Source of the DNA: Siphonodentalium dalli
Lineage: Eukaryota; Mollusca; Scaphopoda; Gadilida; Siphonodentaliidae
Assembly (NCBI GenBank): GCA_032622095.1
Contig: CP136067.1
Coordinates: 181,076,556 to 181,140,555 of the forward strand
Direction of reading: 5' to 3'
Length of the DNA: 64,000 nucleotides
Shown here: piece after piece, positions 11,401 through 26,400 of the stretch
Layout: the number at the start of each line of letters is the position of its first letter
How positions within the stretch are numbered: the first letter of the stretch is position 1
Notes under the pieces: generated by a model
Database searches by the model: none
Seen by the model: the letters and a program-made list of their open reading frames with translations, nothing else
What the model was told of the DNA's origin: nothing
Program-made: the position numbers and the translations under genes

Positions 11401-14400
11401 GAACTATGGTCGACTGCGAACATTGGGGTTCCATGGCACGACGGGGAAGCTAATGACGCTGTGATATTTGGAGCACTAGTTGCCTGGTTTCTTGGAGAGG
11501 TAATCTCAGTATTAAAGTTTATGTGGCAAAAAGACAGAATGCAATTAGAGCCTTGCAAAGCTTTGTAGAATTTATTCAATTTTGACATCTGTGATCTGTT
11601 TCAGGATCGGGATATTATCTTTTTCGAAATTATTATAGCGAACATCGTAAAAGTGATAGCAGTCTCTTTGAAAAGCCGTCGATTGTACATCTCTGGAACT
11701 TTCAATTAAAATCAGGTTCTGTTTTGAAGGGATTCCCTCCATTTCAATGGAGAGTGGCACAGAATACGCGCGAATTCATTGGTTTATGGCATAACAGATC
11801 ACTTCACAGATCTGAGGTCAGTGACGCGTTGCCAATTTTCCCATGCATTTTCCCATGCATGTTGGAAAACTGAATACAGGCGATATATCCATAATTCATT
11901 TCACTTATCGCAATATAGGAGACATCATCTTCAAGTTTTTATCAGTCAACAATATTCATGACTGATTATTCTTTTGCATCTTGTTGTATTTATAACTATT
12001 TCTAAATACTACGATTCTCACAAAAATTTATTTCGCCAGGAATGCACTCCATATTTGGAAATGTTTTTTTTACGCCATGTTGGGAATGCCGCTTCATCAT
12101 AGAAATGAAATATAATGGACACTTCTAGAGACGTACATCTGTTAGGATATTTGTCGGCTTTTCAAAGAGACTGAGGTGATAGCTGTAAAAATTTACGTTG
12201 TCCTGTTAGTGCAACACTGTCATTGAGAAGTATTTTCGGCTTGTACTCCACTTGTAAAAGTTGCGATGGGGATTGCCTTGAATTTATGCATTTCATAATG
12301 ATGTGTATGGAATTAAATCATGTGCCAACCATCTTTATGTGGCTGCCCATCTGTAGCCGAGCATTATAATTTTGGCCTTTTTAAATAAAAACTATGTTAC
12401 CATTCACCAATTTTCTTGTTTTTGTGCACATCTTGATAGCAACCACGAACACTTATAGGTACTCAATCCGATTTGCTGGTCCCTATATCATCAGATTCCA
12501 ACAACAACAATTTTTTTTTTAAATGCCGCTTCAGTTATCATAATCGATTAATTGCCCAAAAATAATGCTAACCACAGTCAACTATAGTATAAAAATGCCC
12601 AAAAACTATTATTTATCAACATTTTGTTCAATGAAATTTTGCCATTTTGTCAAATATCTGACACAAAAAAGCCACTTGATTTTAGAGTTATCCATCTTCA
12701 TCCGTAATTTGGTCTGAGACCGTCTTCTTGTCGACTGTTTACTGGGCCACTTAAAATTATCGGTGGTGAAAATAATAGATTTCAAACATCGATATCTGAT
12801 CACTCTGAGCCTTGATGGGTGGCTTCCTCGACTCGGATCAAATATTTTTTAACCCCAAAGCCTAAGAAATGGTAATTTGGGAGCGTTAATTCGGATAATG
12901 GATCTTTAATTTTGGTTTTTCAGTTCGACAAAAATATGAAGGCAAGTAAAAGTGAGGCACATATCCTTGCACATTTCCATGAATGGTTAGCTGGTGTTGG
13001 GTTAATATTGGCTCGCACAAGGAAACTAAATATTGCAACAGTATTTACAACCCATGCCACGCTTCTTGGTCGATATCTGTGTGCTGGTAATGAAGACTTC
13101 TACAATAATCTCTCAAAAGTAAGTGTTTACTATTTCAATCAAAATGTTTTTTTGTCATAACACAAGGATGCACAAGGATGACACGCAAATTCATTTCATA
13201 TTTTTTTCCGCAGCTGCAACAATTATTTTGGCATTTAAAAATTGTTGAATTGACTTTCATCCCTAATTCGTGGACTATTACGGTAGAACCTTTTCAAAGC
13301 TCTTTCTAAATGGGAGTGAAATTACTTTCGTTTCATCTTTTAAATATCTGGGGCATATTCACAAAGAAGAGATATACCATGACAATAACATTATGCGTCA
13401 ATATTGATCCATTTGTTCTTGTTCTAACATTCTATATCTGGAAATTTAATGGATTTCTTCTTATGTAAAAATGTTTTTATACCCCCACTTTCGAAGAAAA
13501 TGGGGGGTATACTGGATTGACTGCGTCTGTCCATCCGTCCGTCACGCTTTCTCCCTCCGTCAGTCCGTTCGTCCATCCGTCCGACCTCATAACTCGAACA
13601 ACTATGAACCGATTTCAATAATTTTTTGTATGCAATCTCCTTAGGACTGCCTCTCCGCATGATGCTAATTGCAATTCAGTCCGACTTTTTTTTTTTAAAG
13701 TTACGCCTCATTTTCGACTTATTTTGACAGAAAATTCTGTCCGACTTAATAACTTTAACAAATATGAACCGATTTCAATAATTTTTGGTATACATGCTTC
13801 TCACAATACCCTCTCTACATGATGCTGCTAGGGATTGGCTCAGACTGTTTTTCGTAATATTACACTTCATTTTCGACTTATTTTGACTTAGAAAATTCTG
13901 TCCTACTTAATAACTTTAACAAATATGAACCAATTTGAATAATTTTTTCTGTACAAGCTTCTTGTGACACCATATCGATATAATTAGTCCGAATTTTTCT
14001 TTAAAGTTAAAAATCTTTTTTGTTTGGTTTACGGATAATGCGGGTTGAATTTGCCACGGTGGGGGTATGCTAGCACTCGAGTCTCGAGTGCACACCTCTT
14101 GTTATTTCAGATGTACATCTCTCCGTTATACTGCTCACATCTGTTGGTTAATATCACCAAAACATGTTTCACAAAATTAATAGTATGTTTTGATAATGCT
14201 TACAGGAGACTTATGGAATATGAACAGTTTTGTAGCATGAGTGGAATGTATGTTTATGACCGAGTGACTTCTTTATCCATGTTATTAAATACGAAAGTGT
14301 GTCCACTGCTCATCAGTCTCTTTAAACAGCTGAGGATAATCTTATCAGATTTACGTCTTGAATTCTGTACGCCAATTCCATTTCTGTATTCACGGGATTC

Positions 14401-17400
14401 CATTCATTCCATTGGGCATGTCTCAGACTGGGCGCTATTTCATTGGTTGTGACATAACAATTCATTGCAAGCGGAATCCAGTCTCTTTAAAAAGCTGATG
14501 ACAATTACAAACACAGCAGCATGATTGGTAATATTCAAATTCTGAGATCGGATGTCAGTGACCTGTTGACAATTTTCCTACGCATAGCGAAACGATACAA
14601 AATTTTGTTATACAGAATACAGGCGATATGTTCATAATTGATTGCGGTAAAGATTACTCATCGCAATCTAATAGACATTATCTTTGAGTTTTTATCAACC
14701 AACGGTGATATGTATTTTTTATTATTTGTTTGCATCTTGTTCTTTTACTACATGTAATACCATACACCAGGCATGTGGTCCATATTTGGAGACAATATAT
14801 GACTTGGGAAAGCTCCGTCTACCTAGGAATAAGATCTGCATTGAATTTATAGCGATATAAATCTGATCAATATATTGTCCACTTTTTGAAGAGACTGAAT
14901 CAAAACCTACATTTGTCCGAAAATTCTACAGAAAATTTAAATGACTTTGTGAAAAATATATTCTCTCTCAGAACATGAAATTGAAAACATTTGAAATGAT
15001 GTCCTTCCTTAATTTTTAATTTACATAATGATAGACAAGCATCCTTTTTTAGCTCAATTTGACAAAGTCAAGTTTGAGCTATTGCCATGGGTTGGTCGTC
15101 CGTCTTGTTGACAATTTCCGTTAGCACACCCTACATGTCACATCTCTCATCCGATCGTCTCTAAACTGCATATGGATTTTCGGGTGACATCTTAATGGGA
15201 GCCTCCCTTTTTTCCCAAAATTCATTAAAAAACATGGCCGCCAGCAGCCATCTTGGATTTCAAATTTCCATCAGCACGACTTGCAGCCCGCATTTATAGG
15301 AGAATTGTTTTGAAACATTACAGGGTTGTTTAGGATCACTTGTAGATAGGAGCTATCAAATTTGAAAGATCCGTAAAATATCCCAAATTTATTTTTATGT
15401 ACCAAAACATTCTAAATAAAACCGATATGAATTGATAGAAGCATTTCCAGACAGGGGTCTTCCTTTCATATTTATTATTTTGTACCCAGAACTATATAAA
15501 ACTTGTTATATGAAGAGATAGACATCTTTAAGATTAAATTCAATTATAACATCTTTTTTATCTCATCAGTTCAATTTAGACAAGGAGGCTGGTGATCGGC
15601 AGATATATCATCGTTACTGTATGGAGCGCAGTGCAGCACACTGTGCACATGTCTTCACTACTGTTTCTGAGATCACTGGAGTCGAAGCTGAGTATCTGCT
15701 CAAAAGGAAGCCAGGTACTTATTTCATATCCATTGCTTTATATTTGTGAAATACATCAAAATACAGAAGATTTCAAAACATTCAATACAAGATTCTGCCT
15801 TATTCTTGGACAATAGAAACCTATTACTTTGACAAAATTCTTGACGATGACGTAAACTGTAACAAAATTGTCTTCACAATTATTAGATTAATATTATCCA
15901 TCATGACGTGGGATGGAAAAATCTCACCCTCGGGGCCAGATATTAAGGCCCGACACAAGGCTGGCTGAGTAGAGCTGACGTAGAATGCGTACAAATCTAA
16001 ATAACGAAATGATGCAATATCATGAGTCTGCTTATAAACAATTCACCGTACTTTTTGCAAGAAACAAAACAACAGTCGACACAAAGCATGTTTTGTGAAT
16101 TTGTGAATAATATCGTATTCATATCATCATTATGCTATACTATTAGGCCAATGAAAATTAAATGTCTGGTTTGGGTTACAAGCCGAAAAAAAAAAGGGTC
16201 GGTAGGTAGGCTTGAAGTTTTATTTTTTTAATTAATTTTTTTATTATGACATATTCTTATGACTTTTCAAGTGCATATTTTATTCTGCTTTGAAGATCAT
16301 TATTTTTGTATAAATTTTAATATTACACAATACTTTTACTTAGAAATCAACCTATTCTGAGATGCTTAAATGTGTTTTTGTGTTTTATGAAATTTTTGGA
16401 GAAAAAATTAAATAGATTTTTTGAAAACCATGAAAAAAACTTTAGGGTAGGGGGTTTAAAATAGGGTCGGTAGGGAAACCCAAACCGCAAATAATTTTTT
16501 CTTTGGCCTTAGTATTCTTGAGGAAATTATCATAATTTGATAAATGTTTTTTCTAAATTATAAACTACAACGAAGTTAATATGTGGAAATGGCAATGAAA
16601 ATACATGTCAAGATCAATTCTTGTTAAGTCCAATGAATTTTGTCCGATTATTTTGTTTTCTGGATGATTTGTTTAATTATTATTTATCCAGTTTCTTTCA
16701 GATTTGGTTTATAAATTACAAATTTAATATGTGAATTCTTGACCTTGCAATAAAGTTTGATAGTAACAATTCCTCAGTGTCTCAGATTAATATATATTTC
16801 TAGATGTGATCACGCCAAATGGGCTCAATGTCAAGAAATTCAGCGCACTCCATGAGTTCCAAAACCTGCATGCCATATCAAAGGAACGAATCCATGATTT
16901 CGTCCGAGGACATTTTTATGGGTGAGTAATTGGACTACTTGAAAATTAACTACTACCTTATAGAAATATTAATCAGTGAGAATTAGGACTGCAACAATTC
17001 ATCGTGAATTCAATGCATCGTGATGCACTTATACATGATACACCATATTATTACCACTTTATAGGGCGTTCTCTAGGCCATTGATAATGTTTTTCGGGGC
17101 GTTCCAAATAGCGTATTCTTACCAAAACAGCGGGCCGCGGGCCGATAATGAGAAGCCTAGTTCAATATCGGCCCGCCGCCCGGAAACTATAGATCACGTT
17201 TATTATCGCGAGAGTTACGTCCCTTCAACTTCCGATATGGCGTGCTTATTTCAAGAAAATAATGGGAAGATGTATCCGATTTCCTCGACACTATATAGTG
17301 GTTTTATGATTGGAATTCACGCTATATGATTGAATTATTGTATCAAGCGTAAGTATGCATTGATAATTTTAGCTGTCAACCTCTCATTGGTTGTTACTCG

Positions 17401-20400
17401 TCTCCAATAATGGGTTTTCCCCTGTCCTATTTTCGAGACTCCGTCAGCTGGTCAGTCCGTGTCAGCTGACAAGTCAAATGGTATCAAATTTAAATGTTCT
17501 TGAAAATATTTCTCTCTTAATCTACTTCATTATTCCACTAAATCCTCAAATGGGTCAAATGTCCAAAACTGTGCTAATAATAGTAATAACATGATTTTTG
17601 AGGGCATTATGGTTTATTAACGGCCCTCTGGAATGATTAACAGCCCTCGGGCCTATTAGCGTCCCTCGACTTCGTCTCGGGCCGCTAATAGGCCCTTGGG
17701 CTGTTAATCATTCCAGCCGGGCCGTTAATAAACCATAACGCCCTCAAAAATCATGTTATTGTTATATTGTATCATGTCATGTGTATCACGTTACAGTAAC
17801 AAAACTAACAATGTAGGATTGCTACGTATCATATCGTGGAAAACTGTGCAGCCCTACTGACAGTACCCACCTTTTCCTATTACTGCGCTCGGAATATCTC
17901 TGTGCCAAGCTAATCATGAGTAAATTGCCAGAAAAACTAATCTCAGAAATGGAGTTTACGGGCAAAAACTTGGTATTGATAGGGTTAAAGGTACGGATGA
18001 CCTTCGCGGTGGGTATTTCTGTTAAATAGTCACATCCATTAAAAACGCCATAAACAGAAATAATATTAAAATATAGACAGTTTGTTCTTATACCAATCAT
18101 AACTATCAGGTAATATCACATAGTATGTTATGGTCAAGTTTGTATGCTTTGTTATGTAAACAAAAATGTTTACATAACGCAACATACGAACTTGACAATA
18201 ACATACTATTACGCGATATTTATGATTCGTATAAGAACAAAATACGTTTATGTTTTAATATTCTTTCTGTTTATGGCAGTTTTAATTGGTGGGACTATTT
18301 TAACAGCATACCCACTGCAAAGGCCATCCATGCCTTTAAGACTCAGCTATATGACTTACTGACTTTTCATTTTAGGCACTATGACTTTGATTTGGATAAG
18401 ACACTATACCTTTTCACCGCCGGCCGATATGAGTTCACAAACAAAGGTGCTGACTTCTTCATAGAATCTCTTGCCAGGCTCAACTTCCACTTACAAGTGA
18501 GTGTATTATACACCGCAAACTAATTGCAAACTCTGTGCTAGGTTTATCTCCCTTGATGACTCGATTAGACCTCGGCCACCGGCAACATTTTACCCAAGTT
18601 TTGTGGACTTCTGCAAATATACTAAGCGAACAGAGCCAATGTTGCTCCTTACAGACATGTCTAGGATCACCTTTAGTTGGGAGCTATCAATTATTTTCCG
18701 TAATTCGTTAAAAAATATGGCCTCCAGTAACAATTTTGGATTTAACATTTCAATCCATCGGCACATCCTGCAGCCCACATTTATTGGAGAAATGTTTTGA
18801 AAATTTACAGGCTTGTTTAGGATCACTTGGGGCTATTGAGTATGAACAATTTTCGATGAAAAACAGGGCTGCTTGAATTATGCTCTTTGTGTGACTAAAT
18901 GTTTCAGCACACCCTTATGCCAACATTTTTCATCCAATTGATCCCAAACTTCATACTGCTCTTCGGGTTGACCTCTGGTATTGCTTAAACATTTAAGCTT
19001 TCGGCATTCCTTATTGCTTCATTGACTGTAATGTATGGCATTATCCCCTCTTCAAGTTGAGCTACAGTGTCATTGATAATTTCATCCATGTGATCATAAC
19101 TATACTTAACTCATACGGCTGATTGTTTTTCATACTCCTACACATATTGTCTCATATTTATTTCCAAATTTATCACTGATTTCTATTTTAATACTCACAC
19201 CCACATGATTGTAACTCTTTCTTGTTGCCATATAATATGTTTAAAGATGCATAATCCGAATTAATGCTTGCAAATTACTATTTCTTGGCTTCGGAGGTAA
19301 ACAATATTTGATATTCGAGTCAAGGAACCCACCCATTAAAGCTCAGAGTGATCAGATATCTATTTTTGAAATCTGTTATAACAGGTTTTGGGAAATTTTA
19401 TACTATAGTTGTGGTTAGAATTATTTTTGGGCAAGATATCATATAATGTGCGTGATATCATATAATGTGCGTAAAGGCTCCCGAATGCAGCCTGTTTCAG
19501 TTATATATAGTATATATAGTAATAAAGTAAAATATCTTGATTGTTGGTTGGGGAGAGGGGGGTATAAAATACAGTTTTATTGAAATAAAGTGTTCCCACA
19601 AATGGGGTGCAGTGCCTGGGCCTGTGATCCTTAGGCTGAATGCTGAATACAGGCTCCCTGCTGAATGGGGTCCGTTTGAGATCAAAATGTGCCACAAGCC
19701 CCCTCCGTCGCTGAATAAAGGCTCCGGAATTGATTATGTTTCAGTTAGTATACAGTAATGTTTAAAGTGATATGCTGACTTTGTTTCGTTCAATATGTGC
19801 ATGCATATACGTGTGGTGGGGTGGGGTCTAGAAATACAGTTTAGTGAAATAAAGTGGTCCCTCGCTCATCCAGTGACAAAAAAAAGAGAAGCATGACCAT
19901 TCCATTTCTAATATAGAAATGATAATTTGTTCATTACTGCGGACACTAGAAAGTCACAAAGAACATTTATATACCCGTCATTTTGTGACGGGCAATCCCC
20001 TAGTATAAAATAAAACACTTAGTATTATTTATTATTTTTTGTTTTCAGAAAACCGGCAGTGATATGACTGTGATAGCCTTTATGATATTTCCAGCTCGGA
20101 CCAACAATTTTAATATTGATTCCCTGAGAGGTCAGGCTATTTCAAAACAGCTTAAAGATACAGTGCAGCAAATACAGAACTCTATGGGGAAGAGGATGTT
20201 TGAGACCTCTCTCAGGTGTCTATATATCTCGGACTTATTGTGGCCCATAAACAAGCCTTGAAATAGTGTGCCTGTCATTTGCAGATTGAGGTCCCCAGAG
20301 GGTGAATTTAGTGATGCTACCCTGCATAGCAGGCTAGCATCACCAAATTCACCCTCTGGGGACCTCATTCTGCTTACACCTCAGCAGAATGAGGTTCCCA

Positions 20401-23400
20401 GAGGGTGAATTTGGTGATGCTAGCCCGATATGCGGGGTAGCATCACTAAATTCACCCTCTGGGGACCTCATTCTGCAAATGACAGACACACTATTTCAAG
20501 GCTTGCCCATAAGACACTGGGGTCCTGTGAAGCCTCGAGAATTTGTTTGGTTTTATAAGTCTTTGGTACTAAACTTAATACTTGGTGATGGTTAATTATT
20601 TGATTCATACAAATTTAGTTGTAGTGATGCTGTACTTCCCCAGTAATGAATCATAAGATTGTTTTCAGCTTTTGCCTAAAAATAATATATGTTTATGGTA
20701 ACGGGGGAAAAAAAGTTGGGGCGGGCAGGGATAAATAATTTGTATCGTTGTTTGAGCGCACTACCGTAGGTATTGGGAGGTATAATGAAGAATCGGTAGT
20801 ACGTTTAATAAAAAACGATAGTGACATCAACCACCGGCCATGTACACAAGAGCCTTGTCATCTTATAATAAATACCTATTTCTGGTGTATATAATGCAGA
20901 TCTACTACTGATCAGCACAGTTTTACTATGATCAGAGATTGATAAACACAATATTTATATTTTTCACAGGGTCGATAAAATTGGTAGGGGCAGAAGTCGA
21001 GTTTAGCGGCAGGCAGGTTACTAGAAAGATAACTTTTTTAACTCAACTTTACTTTGTAAAGTTTGAGCTATTGCCGTGGGTTGGTGTCCGTCATCCGCCC
21101 CTGTGTCCGTCAACAATTTCCTATGGCTCACCCTACAGGCAGCATCCCTCATCCAATCATCACCAAACTTCGGGGTGACCTCTAGATGGGAGCCATCAAT
21201 TTTTTCTGAAATTCGTTAAAAAACTGGACCACCGGCAGCCAATTTGAATTTCAAATTTGAATCTATCTGCACACTCTGTAGCCCGCATTTATTGGAGAAA
21301 TGTTTTGAAAATTTACAGGCATGTTTAAGATCTCCTCTAGATGGGAGCTATAAAATTTTAGCGATTTTCGAGGAAAAAATGGCCACCAGCAGCCATCTTG
21401 GATTTTAGTCTTTGCATGAATAAATCCTTTGGCTCACCCTATGGCTCACATCCCTCATCCGATCATCACCAATTTTCGTATGGATCTCCGGGGTGACATC
21501 TAGATGGGAGCCATTTTTTTTTTTGAAATTCGATCAAAATCATGGCCGCCAGCAGCCATCTTGGATTTTACTCTTTGCATGACTAAATCCCTTGGCACAC
21601 CCTACAGGCCACATCCCTCATCACCAAACTTCATATGGTTCTTGTGGGTGACCTCTAGATGGGAGCCATCTATTTTTATCCGAAATTTGTTAAAAAACAT
21701 GGCCGCCAGCAGCCATCTTGGATTTCAAAATTGAATCCTTCGGCTCAGCCTGCAGCCTGCATTTATTGGAGAACTGTTTTGAAAATTTGCAGGCATGTTT
21801 AGGCAGCCTTCTTGGATTTTACTCTTTGCATGACTAGATCCGTTGGCACACCCTACAAACCACATCCCTCATCTGATCATCACCAAACTATATATGGATC
21901 TTCATGGTGACTTTTAGATGGGAGCCATCGATATTTGTTAGAAATTCGTACAAAAACATGGCCATTTTGGATTTTACTCTTTGCATGACTAAATCCGTCA
22001 GCACACCCTACAAGCCACATCCCTCATCCGATCATCACCAAACTTCATATGGATCTTCAGGGTGAACTCTAGATGGGAACCATCGATTATTCCGGAAATT
22101 TGTTAAATAATAATATAATAATAATAATAATATTTATATAGCGCCTATCCCCCGCAAGGGGCCCTAAGCGCTTTACACATTATATAAATACACAAGAAAT
22201 GCACATGGAAAATAATCAATAGATATGTGGAATTATATATAATCAGATTTTGTTAGTTTTCTTTGTGTCGGGGTAGCGTCGTCGGAATATGTGAGTTTTT
22301 AAAGCAGATCGAAAATCGGTTAGCAAGCAAGATTGTCGCATTTCATTTGGTAGAGAGTTCCAAATGTCGGGACAGGCTACAGAGAAAGCTCTGTCGCCGA
22401 CGGTCAAAAGATTTGCACCTTGAGGGCAGAGAAGGGACGATTCACCAGAACGAAGTGTTCGCCGGGGAGTGTATGGATATATCAGACTGTTAATATATTC
22501 GGGAAGGGATTCAGAGACAAACATCCAACGGAAACCAAATGTTGCTATTTTGAATTGTATCCGATCTTTGATAGGTAGCCAGTGAAGGTCGGCGTGCATG
22601 GTTGTTACGCTACAGCCTTTCCTTCTTCGGAGTACAATTCTGGCGGCGGTGTCCTGCAAGCGTTGAAGTCTGTTGATTTGCAAATCGGGGAGCCGGAATA
22701 ATAATATGTTACAGTAGTCTAGACGACTCATAACAAATGAAGCAACAAGTTTTTTTGCTGCGTCAACAGTGAGATATTTGCGGACCTGGCCAAGGCGTCG
22801 CAGTTCCAAAAATATAGACTTGCAGAGGTGGTCGATATGTGTCTCCATAGACAGTGTTTGATCGAGATGGACTCCTAGATTTTTGACACACGAAGAGAAG
22901 ATAATAGTGTCACGATCTGCTTGCAGTGATGTAATGCACAATTGGTTGACAATGGATGGTTTTGCAACCCACATGGCTTCAGTTTTGTCGTTGTTTAACA
23001 TCAGTTTATTGGAGGTCATCCAGGTTTTAACAGAGGAAAGACAGCTCTCGATCCTATTCACTAGGTATGAGTCTTGATCGGGTCTGCCGGAAAGGTATAA
23101 CTGTGTGTCGTCTGCATACATGTGTACACATATGCCTTCAGATCGTATAACAGCACCGATAGGTTTGGTGTAAAGCAGGTATAGAATTGGTCCTAGAACA
23201 GAACCCTGGGGCACGCCAAAATCAAGATTGTAATACTTTGATAACAGATTGCCAATTTGTATTCTCTGTTGACGACCAGTTAGGTAAGAAACGAACCACT
23301 GTAGGACAGTACCGGAAATGCCGAATGATCTTTCTAGTCGATGTAGCAGAATTTGGTGATCAATCGTGTCGAACGCGCGCTAAGGTCTAACAAACACAGA

Positions 23401-26400
23401 ATAGAAACGAGACATGGCTGACAGTGACCATCTTTGATTTTACTCTTTGCCTGACTAAATTCTTCGGCACACCCTACAGGCCACATCCCTCATCCAATCA
23501 GCACCAAACTTCATATAGATCTTCGGGATGTCCTCTAGATTGGAGCCATCGATTTTTTTCCGAAATTTGTTATAAAACATGGCTACCAGCAGCCATCTTG
23601 GATTTCATATTTGAATCCATCCTCACACTCTTGTTTCAAATAAAAATAATTTCATCTACACAATATAAGACCTTTACTGTAACTTTTTGACTTTCCCTCT
23701 TCTTTATCATTCTATTCATTGCTCATCCAAAAATTAACCCCTTCCCAAGTTAGCTACAGTGTCATTGACACATTAATTTATTTAGGCACCTAATTCACAT
23801 GCAGGGATGCTGAACTTCCCTGCAAATAAATCATGAAATTGTTTTCAGCTTATTCAATGCTTTAACCCTTTACCCAACAGAACGGCCCTGTGCCAATGCA
23901 TTCTCTTATATATGCGAGTCGACCATAGGTTGCCTCGCATATATAAGAGAATGCATTGGCTTAACACATATTAAAAATGATAAAATTGTCAAAGAATGTA
24001 GAAAAATATTATAAAAATTGTTAAAAAATGTAAGAAAAAATTATAAAATTGTTAAAGAATGTAAGAAAAAATGGTAAAAAGTGTTAAAAAAAGATTTTTT
24101 TTAGGCCAATGCATTCTCTTATATATGCGAGGCGACATATGGTCGATTCGCATATATAAGAGAATGCAATGGCACAGGGCATAACTGTAACCATCACAAT
24201 GTGGTCAATGAACCGGTTCCAATGATATCCATATTTGTATGGTGTTATTGAGACAGACCGAAGATATTTTAGGCTGTTGAAGCTTTATTTGGGCGTTTTT
24301 GGCCGGTTTGTTGGGTAAAGGGTTAACCCTTTCTATACTAAATACTCATTGACGAGTAGTTCCCTTAATAAATAGTTCAACAAATGGCCATTTGAACTTA
24401 TTATCTGAATATTTCCCAACAATGAATATGAATCATTCTGCTCTTGTATTATCTATTTTTCTAGCCGTTGTCTGCTTTTATTACCTGAACACCCCTCTAA
24501 AATAATAATAGACCGATAATATGATGAAAATGATTTTAATTCCAGAGGTCAACTTCCAAAAGGAGAAGATATCTTGTTGACTGAAGACATTGTTAAATTG
24601 AAGAGATGTATCAACCAAATGAGGGTATTGTCATTAGTTTAATTAAATTACTAATATTAAATTTGTGCAGTTTTATTTTTGCTCAAACTTTTACTTTGAG
24701 CACAATGAATTTGGCCTTCTCAGTATGCGAATTAAAAACTGACAATATTATTTCCGTAAGTCTTACATCAGATGGCAGTTCCTCTTTGTGATAATGAACC
24801 CAAATGTTGATTCCTTAATTGTCCCCTGTAAAATTTATTTTCGGGGGACTATTGTAATCAGCTCCGTCCGTCCGTGGCATTGTGGTGCCGTCCGTGCGTC
24901 TGTTGCACCGTCCGTCCATCCGTCTATCCGTCCGGAGTTATAACTCCAGTACTGATCATCCGATTTGATAGAAACTTGGTATGTAGGTGTCTCAACCAAG
25001 CACACAGGTGCTCTGCAATTATCGGTTTGATCCGATGTTCTTTTATTGAGTTATTTCCCTTTTTTTCAACTTTGTTTTTACTTAGAAAATTTCTCATTTT
25101 TTCGGTTTCCGGATGATATCTCAAGTTTGGATCCTTTTATTGCAAATACTGTTTTTATGTGGATCAATCATATCAAGATACAGGTTGAGTTCGAATTTGA
25201 GTTTGATCCGATGATTTTTCCTAGAGTTATGGACTTTTTTCGACTTAGAAAATTCAATTTTATTCTTTTTTCTTTGGTTTCCGGATGATAACTCAAGTTT
25301 GGATTGTTTAATTGGAAATTCTGTTTTTTTGTGGGTCGTTCATATCAAAATACAGGTCAAGTTCGAATTTGAGTTTGATCCAATGATTTTTCCCAGAGTT
25401 ATGGGCCTTTCCACTTTGAATTTGTTTTTTTATAATTTTCTGTATGAGGGTACCTTCATGGTGTAATCAACTCCTCCTACAGTTTTGATCGTAGATATTT
25501 GAAACTTCAGAGTCATTGTTACCCACATATTGCAGATGTGCAACATGTATATAGATGACGGAAAAATTACTTTTTAACGGAATTATTAACCCTTTCGACT
25601 TAGAACATTTCAACATTTTTAGCTCAACTTACTTTGTAAGTTTGAGCTATTGCCATTGTTTGACGTCCGTCGTCCGTGTGTGCGTGTGTGCGTGTGTCCG
25701 TCAACAATTTCCTTTGGTGTGGGCTATAGGTCGTACCTTTGGTCTGATCTTTATGAAATTTGTCATGAATGTTGACATTGACATGTAGATGGGAATGAGT
25801 CATTTTGGGGTCATTCGGCCAAAAAACATTGCCACTGGTGGCCATCTTGGATTTCAAAATTCAATCCATTGGCGCGGGCTACAGGTTGTACTGTTTGTCT
25901 GATCATCATGAAATTTGTCATGGATGTTAATATTGACATGTAGATGGGAACGAGTCATTTTGGGGTCGTTCGGCCAAAAAACATGGCCGTCAGCAGCCAT
26001 CTTGGATTTTACTCTTTGCATGACTAAATCCTTTGGCGTGGGCTACTGGTCGTAGCTTTGGTCGGATCTTCATGAAATTTGTCAAGGTTGTTAACAATGA
26101 CATGTAGATGGGAATGAGTCCTTTTGGGGTTAATCGGCCAAAAAACATGGCTGCCAGCAGCTTGGATTTTACTCTTTGCATGACTAAATCCTTTGGCACA
26201 GGTTAGACATTTCAATTAGCACCTTTCCTATTCCTCCATTGACTGTCAACCATTAAATTATTCCCCTACATAAGTTGAGCTACAGTGTCATTGACACTTT
26301 CATTTTTAATTTCTTTAACAAAGCGGCATCGACTTGCCACGTTGTCGGGGGACACTGTGGTCGGCCAACCTTTTATTGTTGGTGCAGAGGGGCAGGGTTC

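Larger units (their letters stand above)
21036..23770. repeat. Family H repeat copy 3, interrupted by a LINE
   Basis: AACTCAACTTTACTTTGTAA head at 21037, then five or more units of about 170-200 bp marked by AGCAGCCATCTTGGATTTTA and GACCTCTAGATGGGAGCC. The array stops near 22110, resumes near 23413 after the LINE, and ends about 23770 with AGTTAGCTACAGTGTCATTG. Confidence 0.75.
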
